48,006 nucleotides of DNA, from positions 905,619 to 953,624 of the forward strand of contig CP070730.1 in assembly GCA_020351305.1 (NCBI GenBank), read 5' to 3'. The position numbers were made by a program, and so were the translations under genes. Positions 26,883 to 35,497 of this stretch are shown here, piece after piece. Origin of the DNA: Candidatus Bathyarchaeota archaeon (GTDB lineage: Archaea > Thermoproteota > Bathyarchaeia > Bathyarchaeales > SOJC01). The notes under the pieces are model-generated. The model worked only from the letters and a program-made list of their open reading frames with translations, ran no database searches and had not been told where the DNA came from. How positions within the stretch are numbered: position 1 is the stretch's first letter; each line of letters begins with the position of its first letter.

Positions 26883-28454
26883 ATGACTGACATTTGCCTT
26901 ATGTTCGAGGTCCATCAGCCATTACGACTTAACCGCAATTTCCATCTAGATCTACTTGCTAAACCATCTGTCTCTAAAAAGGACCTTTTTGATCTATATT
27001 TTGACCATCCCCTCAATAAACACATTTTCGACCGTATAGCTAGGAAATGCTACCTTCCCTCAAACAACATAATACTACGAGAGATTGAGAATTTCAGGCA
27101 AGAAAAGAAGCAGTTCAAAGTATCCTATGGAATTTCTGGAGTTTTCATTGAACAATGCGAACGATGGAATCCAACTCTTCTTGAATCCTTTAAGCAATTG
27201 GCACAGACTGGCTGCGTTGAGTTTCTAGACGAAACCTATTATCATTCCCTTGCCAGCCTTTTTGGTAACAACCGATCGGAATTTATTGCGCAGGTAAAAA
27301 TGCACCGAAACTTGATGAAAAACTTGTTTGGTTATGCACCTGCGGTTTTCGAAAACACTGAATGTCTTTACAATAACGCAGTCGCCAAGACGGTTGCAGA
27401 CTTGGGTTATAAGGCGATTATTACGGAGGGTGTTGATCGAATACTAGATTGGCGAAGCCCAAACTATGTCTATAAAGCAATGGGTTCTTCCATCCCAATT
27501 TTGCTTCGCAACTACCGCCTTTCAGATGACATTGGCTTCCGTTTCTCTTCAACATGGTGGAACGAATGGCCCCTAACCGCCCAGAAATATGCAGCCTGGC
27601 TAGCAGCGACTCAAGGACAGACAGTTACCCTCTTCATCGATTATGAGACATTCGGAGAGCATCATTGGCCTGAGAGTGGAATTCACGAGTTCCTCAAATG
27701 GTTACCTGGTGAGGTGTTAAAATGGGATCAGCTGTATTGGCGAACGCCATCTGAGGTTGTGGATCTCCATCAGCCAGTTGGAGAGATTAACGTTCACGAG
27801 TATGATACTATCTCATGGGCTGATCTGGAACGTGACCCAAGCGCTTGGATCAGTAATTCAATGCAAAGAGTATCTTATGAATTTCTAAGAGGTTTAGAAC
27901 CTTTTGTGAAGGGTTTGGGAGACGAGTTCTGGCTAAGGCTTTGGAGGTATTTCCAGATGAGCGACCATTTGTATTACATGAGTGTTAAAGGTGGTGGGCC
28001 AGGAGATGTGCATTCATATTTTAATCCTTCTGGAAATCCAATCGATGCTTTTGTTTCATTCTCCAACATAATATCTGATTTTGAGGCTAGAATATTACAG
28101 GAGCTGCAGAAACCTGAGCTTGCAGCTAAGTGGATTCTTCGGAAGTTGCCTACGGATAAGGGGTTCATATTTTTTTCCGAATTTGCACGCCCAACAAAAG
28201 TAGTTGCTCATGACTTGTTCGAGTTTTCTAACGCTCTTCATAGTGTTCAAGATCAGTCAATTAGATACCATATGGAAAGAGGTGACTTTGAGAGATGGCT
28301 AAGGCAGGTCATAGGTGACAACAAGCTGGCTAAAAAAATATCCACCATAGCAAACGAAGAATTGGTTGTCGAATCGCTTCGGGAAGCACTAACCTTAGTG
28401 ATTGAAGCCAGAGTGAAACAACTAAAAGCAATAGCATCGAGGATGAAGACATAA
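26883..28454 (+). CDS. GH57 alpha-amylase / 4-alpha-glucanotransferase
   Basis: 523 residues from ATG 26883 with GGGGAGTG SD. GH57 features: DICLMFEVHQPLRL opening, GISGVFIEQ, the nucleophile Glu160 in FENTECLYNN, and the acid/base Asp253 in FIDYETFGEHHW, then a helical C-terminal half. The length and the MFEVHQPLR start resemble archaeal intracellular amylases. It has no signal peptide, so it acts on stored glucan. The next gene begins two bases after its stop, so they are translationally linked. Confidence 0.93.
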   Translation: MTDICLMFEVHQPLRLNRNFHLDLLAKPSVSKKDLFDLYFDHPLNKHIFDRIARKCYLPSNNIILREIENFRQEKKQFKVSYGISGVFIEQCERWNPTLLESFKQLAQTGCVEFLDETYYHSLASLFGNNRSEFIAQVKMHRNLMKNLFGYAPAVFENTECLYNNAVAKTVADLGYKAIITEGVDRILDWRSPNYVYKAMGSSIPILLRNYRLSDDIGFRFSSTWWNEWPLTAQKYAAWLAATQGQTVTLFIDYETFGEHHWPESGIHEFLKWLPGEVLKWDQLYWRTPSEVVDLHQPVGEINVHEYDTISWADLERDPSAWISNSMQRVSYEFLRGLEPFVKGLGDEFWLRLWRYFQMSDHLYYMSVKGGGPGDVHSYFNPSGNPIDAFVSFSNIISDFEARILQELQKPELAAKWILRKLPTDKGFIFFSEFARPTKVVAHDLFEFSNALHSVQDQSIRYHMERGDFERWLRQVIGDNKLAKKISTIANEELVVESLREALTLVIEARVKQLKAIASRMKT

Positions 28455-28456
28455 TC

Positions 28457-29623
28457 ATGAAGATATGCCTGTTGTCTTGGGAATTTCCTCCCCGAATTGT
28501 CGGTGGAATTGCTCGTCATGTCTATGGGCTTGCGAAGGCGCTGGCTAAACATGGGCACGATGTAGGTGTAGTCACTCTAGATTTTCCTGGAACTCCAAGC
28601 TATGAAGAAGTCGAAGGCTTCAAGGTTTACCGCTCTAAAACGGAGGTGGGCCATCCAAACTTTCTTACGTGGGCTTTCTTGTTCAATCATTTTCTTGAGA
28701 AAGAGCTTGCTACTGCAAATAAAGACTCCAATTTTGACCTGATCCATATCCACGATTGGCTTGTAGCTCCTGCGGGGATTGGTTTCAAACAGTTTCTTAA
28801 CAAACCCCTTGTTTGCACAATGCATAGCACTGAATTTGGACGATCGAGTCTGAATAATCCAGACTCATACATGATTGATGGAATGGAGTGGTGGGCTTGT
28901 TTTGAGGCAACTCGGGTGGTTGTAACAACTAATTCGATGAAAGGCGAAATATGTGGGCATTTCCATGTGCCAGGAGACAAGGTGGATGTGATTCCTAATG
29001 CAATTGAAGTTGAGAAGTTTAATGTTGAAGTTGATTATCGAGCGATTAGAGGGCGCTTCGGGATTGGAGATCACGAAAAGCTCGTGCTTTTTGTTGGGCG
29101 CTTGGTGCCTCAAAAGGGTATTGAGTATTTGATCCGAGCAATGCCTCGTATCAGTTGGCGTTTTCCTGAGGTGAAGCTCGTTATCGTTGGTGAAGGATGG
29201 ATGCGTAGCCATCTAGAATGGTTAGCAAACCAGTCTGGGCAAAGCTGGAGAATAAACTTTGCCGGTTTCATCTCTGATAAAGATTTGTTAGCGCTCGCAA
29301 AAAGTGCGGATGTAATGGTTGTTCCTTCCGTTTATGAGCCATTCGGGATCGTTGCATTGGAGGGTATGGCGGCTGGTACGCCTGTGGTTGCAAGCCAAGT
29401 TGGAGGCTTAGCGGAGGTTGTGGAGCATGACAAAACGGGCGTCTACGTTTATCCTCGCAGCCCCGATTCGATTGCCTGGGGAATTGAGCGAATATTATCT
29501 GATTCAGGCTACAGAGATTGGTTGATTAAAAATGCCCATGAAGCTGTTAACAAAAGATTTAGTTGGGAAATAGTTGCAAATCAGACTATTGAGGTTTATA
29601 AGAGAGTTTTGGGGGAAAGATAG
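28457..29623 (+). CDS. GT4 glycosyltransferase, archaeal glycogen-synthase-like
   Basis: 388 residues from ATG 28457. Two Rossmann lobes of the GT-B fold: CLLSWEFPPRIVGGIARHVY (donor loop GGIARH), then FVGRLVPQKGIEYLIRAMP and the EX7E motif in YEPFGIVALEGMAAGTPVV. The opening and GGIARH loop are typical of the archaeal enzymes annotated as glycogen synthase, which use ADP- or UDP-glucose. Acting with the adjacent debranching and GH57 enzymes, it most likely extends an alpha-1,4-glucan store. The assignment to storage rather than protein or lipid glycosylation rests on its neighbours. Confidence 0.88.
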   Translation: MKICLLSWEFPPRIVGGIARHVYGLAKALAKHGHDVGVVTLDFPGTPSYEEVEGFKVYRSKTEVGHPNFLTWAFLFNHFLEKELATANKDSNFDLIHIHDWLVAPAGIGFKQFLNKPLVCTMHSTEFGRSSLNNPDSYMIDGMEWWACFEATRVVVTTNSMKGEICGHFHVPGDKVDVIPNAIEVEKFNVEVDYRAIRGRFGIGDHEKLVLFVGRLVPQKGIEYLIRAMPRISWRFPEVKLVIVGEGWMRSHLEWLANQSGQSWRINFAGFISDKDLLALAKSADVMVVPSVYEPFGIVALEGMAAGTPVVASQVGGLAEVVEHDKTGVYVYPRSPDSIAWGIERILSDSGYRDWLIKNAHEAVNKRFSWEIVANQTIEVYKRVLGER

Positions 29624-29626
29624 ACT

Positions 29627-29899
29627 ATGAGTAAGTACCCTCCTGTTTCGCCACGTCCTGAGTTACCTGAAGAATTTAGGTTTTTATGTATGTTGCATAA
29701 TGTAGGCGCTATTAACGCTGAAAGAGCACTTACTTTAGAGGAGATTGCAAGGTGGACAGATAAGAAGCCATCTACCCTTCAAGAGTATCTACAAAAACTC
29801 AAGGAGCTTGGATATGTGCAACCAGTCACTGAAGGCGGAACAAATAAGTATCATGTTTCTGTGATGGGGATACGAAAAGTCTTGACATTATATAGCTAA
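29627..29899 (+). CDS. Small winged-helix DNA-binding protein
   Basis: 90 residues from ATG 29627, GGGGGAAA SD, three bases after the preceding stop codon. A single wHTH: EFRFLCMLHNVGAI, LTLEEIARWTDKKPSTLQEY as helix-turn-helix, KLKELGYVQPV, then the wing GGTNKYHVSVMG. No ligand domain. It is last in the glucan operon, so it may regulate it, or simply be co-transcribed. Confidence 0.83.
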   Translation: MSKYPPVSPRPELPEEFRFLCMLHNVGAINAERALTLEEIARWTDKKPSTLQEYLQKLKELGYVQPVTEGGTNKYHVSVMGIRKVLTLYS

Positions 29900-29960
29900 T
29901 CGCTGCATGTAGGTATCCTGTTTATATTTCACTTGTCACAGATTTTTTAAGGTGAGAAAC

Positions 29961-30359
29961 ATGATCATTGGCGTGGACCACATTGGGATAGCTGTAAATA
30001 GATTGAACGATGTCTTGCCAATTTATGAGGAACTACTAGGATTGAAGCTTGGAAAACTGGAAAAATCAAAGTTTCACAAAATTAGGGTCGCTTTCTTAGC
30101 CATGGAGAAAATGAAAATTGAGTTGATAGAACCGTTAAACAAAGAAAGTCCGATATCAAGATTTCTAGAAAAGAAAGGTCAAGGGATACATCACATAGCG
30201 TTTCGAGTCGACGACATTGAAAAAATGCTTTCACAGCTAGAAGCAAATGGAGTATCTTTGATCGATAAAGAGCCTAGAATCGGCATCGAAGGTGGAAGGA
30301 TAGCATTTCTTAATCCAAAAAGCACTGGAAATGTCTTGATAGAACTATGCCAACATTGA
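29961..30359 (+). CDS. mce: Methylmalonyl-CoA epimerase
   Basis: 132 residues from ATG 29961, with AAGGTGAG as SD; a GTG at 29952 lies inside that SD. Glyoxalase/VOC fold with the metal ligands in GVDHIGIAV (His), GQGIHHIAF (His) and NVLIELCQH (Glu). It converts (S)- to (R)-methylmalonyl-CoA between propionyl-CoA carboxylase and methylmalonyl-CoA mutase, both of which occur in this window. Confidence 0.93.
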   Translation: MIIGVDHIGIAVNRLNDVLPIYEELLGLKLGKLEKSKFHKIRVAFLAMEKMKIELIEPLNKESPISRFLEKKGQGIHHIAFRVDDIEKMLSQLEANGVSLIDKEPRIGIEGGRIAFLNPKSTGNVLIELCQH

Positions 30360-30366
30360 TCTCAAG

Positions 30367-31161
30367 ATGTCTCCACAAAACCTACTAGAACCCAAAAAAA
30401 TCGAAAACACTTCTCTGGGTTATAGAATCTTCTGTTACGACAGTTTGCCCTCCACAAATGACTGGGCCAAACGAGTTGCACAAAGAAGCAAAGAGGAAAG
30501 AATAGTAATTCTCGCTGAGACACAAACAAGCGGTAAAGGTAGGCTAAAGAGATATTGGGTTTCACCAAAGGGGGGAGTCTGGCTTTCAATAATATTGCGT
30601 CCAAAGATGCCCCCTCAAGGAGTTTTGAAACTTACGTTCATAGCGAGCTTAGCTGTAGCAAATACAATAAATGAAATGTTTCACTTGAAGACAGAAGTTA
30701 AATGGCCAAATGATGTTCTTGTTAATGGTAAAAAAGTCTGCGGAATTCTAACTGAAGCAAACATAAGAAAGAATGCTGTTGAGTTTGTGGTTTTAGGGGT
30801 CGGGATAAACGCAAATATAAAGTTGGAATCCTTTCCATGCGATTTGCAGAACACAGCGACATCTTTGAAGCACGAGTTGTGTAATACGATAGATCTTAGG
30901 CCATTTATAAAAAAATTTTTGCGATACTTCGATCGATACTACAAACGTTTGCAGCAAGGATTATGGAGAATGTTATTGCAGGAATGGAAGTGCCTGGCTT
31001 CTTTTCTAGGTAAACAAGTGGAAATTAATATCGATAGTGCTATTCTCGTTGGAAAGGCATGGGACATTACTGAAGATTGTGCCCTCATACTTAGACTTGA
31101 TGATGGAATATTGAAGAAGATTCTGACTGGTGATGTGAAATTATGTGTGCGTAAGTCCTAG
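30367..31161 (+). CDS. birA: Biotin--[acetyl-CoA-carboxylase] ligase
   Basis: 264 residues from ATG 30367, seven bases after the epimerase. Class I, lacking the N-terminal DNA-binding domain of bacterial BirA. Motifs: YDSLPSTNDWAKR, the biotinoyl-AMP loop TSGKGRLKRYWVSPKGG, VKWPNDVLVNGKKVCGIL with the catalytic Lys, and GVGINAN. A small C-terminal SH3-like domain completes it. It attaches biotin to the carrier protein encoded at 41058. Confidence 0.94.
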   Translation: MSPQNLLEPKKIENTSLGYRIFCYDSLPSTNDWAKRVAQRSKEERIVILAETQTSGKGRLKRYWVSPKGGVWLSIILRPKMPPQGVLKLTFIASLAVANTINEMFHLKTEVKWPNDVLVNGKKVCGILTEANIRKNAVEFVVLGVGINANIKLESFPCDLQNTATSLKHELCNTIDLRPFIKKFLRYFDRYYKRLQQGLWRMLLQEWKCLASFLGKQVEINIDSAILVGKAWDITEDCALILRLDDGILKKILTGDVKLCVRKS

Positions 31162-31168
31162 TCAAGCT

Positions 31169-32590
31169 TTATCTTTTTTTAACACGCCTTTTCCTCCATT
31201 TCACGCCGTTGGGAGTATCTTCCAAAATTATGTCACTCTTTTGTAGTTTGTCTCGAATAGCATCAGCAGTTTTCCAGTCTCTCGCCTTTCTTGCAGCCTC
31301 TCTTTTTCTAATTAACCTCTCAACTTCATTGGATAGCTTCCTTTCCTTTGGCTGCCAAGAATCACTAAAAACACACAAGACTCTATCAAAATCTCTAATC
31401 AAGTCCCTTACCTGCCTTGCCCCAGCTTGACACAGCTTTTTCATATCGATTAGCTTATTTACTTCTCTTACAAGGTTGAATACTGTTGCAAGAGCCCTAC
31501 TTATGTCTAGATCATCATCCAATGCATCCTCGAAATCTTGGCTTGCTTCCTTAATTAAACCTTCAACCCCTTCAGTGCATTCGTTGTTCTTACATTCATC
31601 CAATCTTCCCATGAAGTCACGGAGTCGGTGTAAAGCGTTTTCAGCTGCTTCGAGGCTTTCGAAAGTGAAACTAAATTGTTTTCTGTAATGAGTTGACATC
31701 AGCAAGAACCTCACACTCACAGGATTATAACCCATATCGATTATATCTCGCAGCGTGTAGAAGTTTCGAAGAGACTTTCCCATCCTTTCCCCCTTGATAA
31801 GCAAGTGTTCATTGTGTAACCAATAGTTGACAAACTTCTTGCCAGTTATCGCTTCGCTTTGGGCGATTTCATTTTCGTGGTGTGGAAAGATGTTGTCAAC
31901 TCCCCCAGTGTGAATGTCGAGTGTTTTCCCTAGGTATTTCATTGACATCGCTGAGCATTCAATATGCCACCCAGGCCTGCCTTTGCCCAGTTTTGTTTCC
32001 CAAAAAACATCACCATCGTCTAGATCCCAAGCTTTCCATAGAGCGAAGTCAGCTGCTTGTTCCTTTCCATATTCATCGACCTTAACTCTTGCCCCAGCTT
32101 TGAGTTTTCCTATTTTCATCTTCGATAGTTTGCCATAGTTTTTAAAACGCGAGATGTCAAAGTAAATTGACCCGTCTTTACTCCTGTAGCTATATCCTTT
32201 CTTCATTAAGATCTTCACTAGTCTAACCATCTCTTCTATGTGCTCTGTGGCTTTTGGCGTAATTTTGGCTTTCTTAATATTAAGTAGCTTCAAATCTTCA
32301 GCGAATGCATCAATGTATTTTTCAGTATATTCATCAAGGGATACACCTTCTTTCTGCTTGCCTTGAATAGTCTTGTCATCTACATCTGTGATGTTCATCA
32401 CATGCTCTACATCAAAGCCCCTATATTCCAGCCAACGCCGCAGTAGGTCCACAAAAACATAGGCTCTGAGGTTACCTATATGCGCATAATCATTTACGGT
32501 CAATCCACAAGAATATAGCCGAACCTTGCCCTCTTCAATTGGTCTGAAAAGCCTTTTCTTTCTCATCATCGTGTCGTAAAATTGGAGCAT
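31169..32590 (-). CDS. cysS: Cysteinyl-tRNA synthetase
   Basis: 473 residues from ATG 32590; a TTG at 32611 is the alternative. It has the HIGH signature in YAHIGNLRAYVF, zinc ligands in YSCGLTV, GWHIECSAMS and PHHENE, and the KMSKS-type loop as GERMGKSLRN (Arg and Gly variants at two positions). A helical anticodon-binding domain follows. It charges tRNA-Cys. Its presence rules out sole reliance on the SepRS/SepCysS route used by some methanogens. It is inserted on the opposite strand between biotin-metabolism genes. Confidence 0.95.
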   Translation of the reverse strand: MLQFYDTMMRKKRLFRPIEEGKVRLYSCGLTVNDYAHIGNLRAYVFVDLLRRWLEYRGFDVEHVMNITDVDDKTIQGKQKEGVSLDEYTEKYIDAFAEDLKLLNIKKAKITPKATEHIEEMVRLVKILMKKGYSYRSKDGSIYFDISRFKNYGKLSKMKIGKLKAGARVKVDEYGKEQAADFALWKAWDLDDGDVFWETKLGKGRPGWHIECSAMSMKYLGKTLDIHTGGVDNIFPHHENEIAQSEAITGKKFVNYWLHNEHLLIKGERMGKSLRNFYTLRDIIDMGYNPVSVRFLLMSTHYRKQFSFTFESLEAAENALHRLRDFMGRLDECKNNECTEGVEGLIKEASQDFEDALDDDLDISRALATVFNLVREVNKLIDMKKLCQAGARQVRDLIRDFDRVLCVFSDSWQPKERKLSNEVERLIRKREAARKARDWKTADAIRDKLQKSDIILEDTPNGVKWRKRRVKKR

Positions 32591-32703
32591 CAGATTTCGC
32601 CATATCTTCAAGCATAATCCGAAAAGTTATGCTTTTCGATACTGGATCTAGTGAAGTAAATATATATCCTAAAAGCATACTGTAGCAACTCGCGGGTGAG
32701 AAT

Positions 32704-34269
32704 TTGTCGATACGTGAACCTACCGTAAAAGAGAAGATTCAGCGAATGCGGAACCTTCGACAGAAGGCAAAGCTCGGAGGTGGGAAAAAACGGATAGAGA
32801 AACAACATCAACAAGGGAAGATGACTGCAAGAGAAAGAATTGACCTGCTTTTAGATCCTAATAGCTTTGTAGAACTTGATCCCTTCATTGCTCATCGATG
32901 CACAGACTTCGGAATAGGCGATAGAAAGATTCCTGGAGATGGTGTTGTAACAGGATATGGCACGATCAACAGACGCTTGGTTTACGTTTTTTCTCAAGAT
33001 TTTACTGTTTTCGGAGGCTCTCTGGGAGAGATGTTCGCCAAAAAAGTATGCAAACTCATGGATCTAGCTATGAAAACAGGCGCTCCTGTGGTCGGTTTAA
33101 ACGACAGTGGTGGAGCAAGAATACAAGAGGGAGTAGCAAGCCTTGCGGGGTATGGCGATATTTTCTTCAAGAATGTTCTGGCGTCCGGCGTCATCCCCCA
33201 AATATCCGCAATTCTAGGTCCCTGTGCAGGAGGAGCAGTCTACTCACCTGCAATGACTGATTTCATTATTATGGTTAAGGATACAAGCCATATGTTTATC
33301 ACCGGACCGGAAGTCATTAAGACCGTACTAGGGCAAGAAGTGAATTTTGAAGAGCTGGGTGGCGCCCTAGTCCACATGCAGACGAGTGGGGTCTGTCATT
33401 TCATGACTGAGAACGAGAAGGATTGCATAGATTTGATTAGGAGACTTCTTAGTTTCTTGCCCTCCAACAATATGGAAGACCCACCTATCGAGGAAACTGG
33501 CGATGACCCAAGTCGAATTGACGATCGCTTGGAGGAAGTAGTGCCTGACGATCCAGACAAACCTTATGATATGAAAGAGGTTATAGCCATGATAGTGGAC
33601 AACAGTGAATTCTTGGAAGTACAACCTCTATGGGCACCTAACATAGTAGTTGGCTTCGCAAGATTGAATGGAAGGGTCATAGGAATTGTAGCAAATCAGC
33701 CAAAGCATTTTGCAGGAGCCTTGGATGCATATTCTTCAACCAAAGCAGCACGCTTCATACGGTTTTGCGATGCTTTTAACATACCGATAATTACCTTTGA
33801 AGATGTCCCAGGTTTTTTACCAGGTATAGATCAAGAACACGGAGGAATAATCAGGCACGGTTCAAAACTGCTCTTTGCTTACTGTGAAGCTACAGTCCCA
33901 AAAATCACCGTGATAATCCGTAAGGCATATGGAGGAGCATACGATGTCATGGGTAGCAAACACTCAGGTGCAGATATAAATTATGCTTGGCCATCAGCAG
34001 AAATCGCTGTGATGGGACCTGCTGGAGCAATTAACATTATTTTTCGAAAAGACATTGCGATAGCGAAAGATCCAAGTAGAAGGAAAAAAGATTTAACAAG
34101 TGAATATCGCGAAAAGTTTGCTAATCCCTACATTGCTGCAGAAAAAGGCTACATCGATGATGTTATTGAACCATCGCATACAAGACCCAAACTTGTAAGC
34201 GCCTTGGAAATGTTAGCAAGCAAACGTGAGTCAAGACCACCAAAGAAACATCCGAACATTCCACTATAA
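32704..34269 (+). CDS. Acyl-CoA (propionyl-/methylmalonyl-CoA) carboxylase, carboxyltransferase beta chain
   Basis: 521 residues from TTG 32704 with GGGTGAG SD. Two crotonase-fold lobes: [51 protein letters not shown], then [34 protein letters not shown] and [15 protein letters not shown]. It moves CO2 from carboxybiotin to propionyl-CoA, and probably acetyl-CoA. It is close to the epimerase and BirA; the mutase is at the right end of the window. No biotin carboxylase is encoded here. Confidence 0.94.
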   Translation: MSIREPTVKEKIQRMRNLRQKAKLGGGKKRIEKQHQQGKMTARERIDLLLDPNSFVELDPFIAHRCTDFGIGDRKIPGDGVVTGYGTINRRLVYVFSQDFTVFGGSLGEMFAKKVCKLMDLAMKTGAPVVGLNDSGGARIQEGVASLAGYGDIFFKNVLASGVIPQISAILGPCAGGAVYSPAMTDFIIMVKDTSHMFITGPEVIKTVLGQEVNFEELGGALVHMQTSGVCHFMTENEKDCIDLIRRLLSFLPSNNMEDPPIEETGDDPSRIDDRLEEVVPDDPDKPYDMKEVIAMIVDNSEFLEVQPLWAPNIVVGFARLNGRVIGIVANQPKHFAGALDAYSSTKAARFIRFCDAFNIPIITFEDVPGFLPGIDQEHGGIIRHGSKLLFAYCEATVPKITVIIRKAYGGAYDVMGSKHSGADINYAWPSAEIAVMGPAGAINIIFRKDIAIAKDPSRRKKDLTSEYREKFANPYIAAEKGYIDDVIEPSHTRPKLVSALEMLASKRESRPPKKHPNIPL

Positions 34270-34350
34270 CATATGGAAGTCTTGAATTTCAGCTAGTTCA
34301 AAGATTATGCGCACCCACTAATGTTTATGCGCACAGTTAGAGAATGATCG

Positions 34351-34421
34351 GAGACATCTTGTCTCAAATTTGTCTACAAAATGTACTACGACTCGTAGTC
34401 GTCACCCTTAAGATGTAGACA
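34351..34421. repeat. Cluster of three perfect inverted repeats
   Basis: GAGACA/TGTCTC with a 3-base loop, then ACTACGA/TCGTAGT with a 1-base loop nested inside TGTCTACA/TGTAGACA. All arms are perfect. It could be operators, a structured RNA or recombination sites. Confidence 0.65.
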
Positions 34422-34591
34422 GATTTCTGTGTGCATAATATAATAAAATGACGGACATTTTGATGAAAAAAATGTTTTGTATTTTAGTGTATACAAAATG
34501 TATAAAAACTGTATACAAATATAGTAGGCTTGTAAAATTGGGCTATAGTAGATTCACATCATTGCAGCAGTGCTCGATGTAACCTTAGTAG

Positions 34592-34650
34592 CTTGGCTGT
34601 TTTAACTAAGCAACGTTTGTAACTTGGTTGTTTTGACCAAGTAACACTAC
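34592..34650. repeat. Tandem 31-base hairpin repeat, left boundary copies
   Basis: Two imperfect units starting CTTGG at 34592 and 34623. Unit 2 contains the hairpin CTTGGT-TGTTTTG-ACCAAG. Unit 1 (34594-34620) matches 39412-39438 at 24 of 27 bases, all differences being transitions. On the minus strand the units resemble the first codons of the integrase remnant at 39427. Confidence 0.6.
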
Positions 34651-34779
34651 AAAGAGAGCCCTTTCTTGGCTTCTTATGGTTCTTCTCAAAAGCTGGCATC
34701 TTTTCTCTTCAACTAAAAGCAAGGTTGACTGTTAGTTATATTCTTTCTCCAAAGCATGCGCGCAAAGACCAAATACTAA

Positions 34780-35343
34780 CTAAAAAGGCACTGGTCCATA
34801 GTAATATGTAATCTTTGTCGAAATTCTGATTTCTTCTTTTGGCAAGAAACCCAATAATGTTTTATCGTAGACCTTTACTCGTAAACCAAAATCTATCTCA
34901 TATGTTCCTATGCTTCCAAATTCGTAGCTGATGCCAACCAATATATATTCACTTTCGTAGAAAATATTGCTAATGTAAGCAGAAAAGTCGCTGACTGAGC
35001 TGTTTGACATCGGTTCAATCCCTAGAACTACAACATCGGTGCTTTGAACAAGTAAACTTGAATTCTGCTCTGTCTTGAAGAGATATATGTAAGCCAAGTT
35101 TGTCGAAGGTTTTGGTTTGTCACCTTGCCAGATAGCGAGCCATCGACCACAGCTTCCATGGAATGTGGTCGAGCCATTGTAATAGAAAGGCACAAGTTTC
35201 AAGGCTTCATTTTCAGAGAGTTGCGGAAGTTGGTGAATTGATATGTAAGTGTGAGCGTAAGTTTCGAGTAAAAGTACTCCCAACACCAAACTTACAAGGA
35301 TAATGTATTTGTGTCCTGTTTGACACATCTTGATCATGTTCAT
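34780..35343 (-). CDS. Secreted or membrane-tethered protein of unknown function ending in YYYGP
   Basis: 187 residues from ATG 35343. The N-terminal segment (KYIILVSLVLGVLLLETYA) is a signal peptide or membrane anchor. The remainder is beta-rich and extracytoplasmic with sequons (NGS, NSS, NSS) and one visible Cys pair candidate (FHGSCGRW). The C-terminus reads TYYYGPVPF. The neighbouring upstream gene on the same strand ends in the same YYYGP, so they may form a secreted pair. No family recognised. Confidence 0.72.
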   Translation of the reverse strand: MNMIKMCQTGHKYIILVSLVLGVLLLETYAHTYISIHQLPQLSENEALKLVPFYYNGSTTFHGSCGRWLAIWQGDKPKPSTNLAYIYLFKTEQNSSLLVQSTDVVVLGIEPMSNSSVSDFSAYISNIFYESEYILVGISYEFGSIGTYEIDFGLRVKVYDKTLLGFLPKEEIRISTKITYYYGPVPF

Positions 35344-35457
35344 TCAGTTCAGGTCCACCAAGATCTCTTATAGCTTTGGTACAGAAAGTATTTGGGAAAT
35401 CTCAGACAACTGCTTGTCAACATTGCGAATCGCTGTATTAAAACTATAAGGCTATAG

Positions 35458-35465
35458 AAAAAAAA
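35458..35465 (-). terminator. Oligo-T terminator after the repeat-bearing secreted protein
   Basis: Eight T on the minus strand about 33 bases after the stop at 35498, a typical archaeal terminator. It may be leaky toward the next minus-strand gene. Confidence 0.5.
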
Positions 35466-35497
35466 GGGAACTATCTGATGATTGTTAGAGCTCATTT

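Larger units (their letters stand above)
34270..34779. other. Dyad- and repeat-rich non-coding region
   Basis: About 510 AT-rich bases without a credible gene. It contains TTATGCGCAC twice, 20 bases apart (34305, 34325); GAGACA-TCT-TGTCTC (34351-34365); TGTCTACA at 34371 paired with TGTAGACA at 34414, enclosing ACTACGA-C-TCGTAGT (34385-34399); the short palindrome TACAAAATGTA twice (34375, 34492); and a tandem 31-base repeat at 34592. It marks the left end of the accessory segment. Confidence 0.6.

Noticed and set aside
34270-34779. Possible replication origin in the dyad-rich region
   Set aside because: No Orc1/Cdc6 gene or recognisable origin-recognition boxes nearby; AT-richness and dyads alone are not enough.
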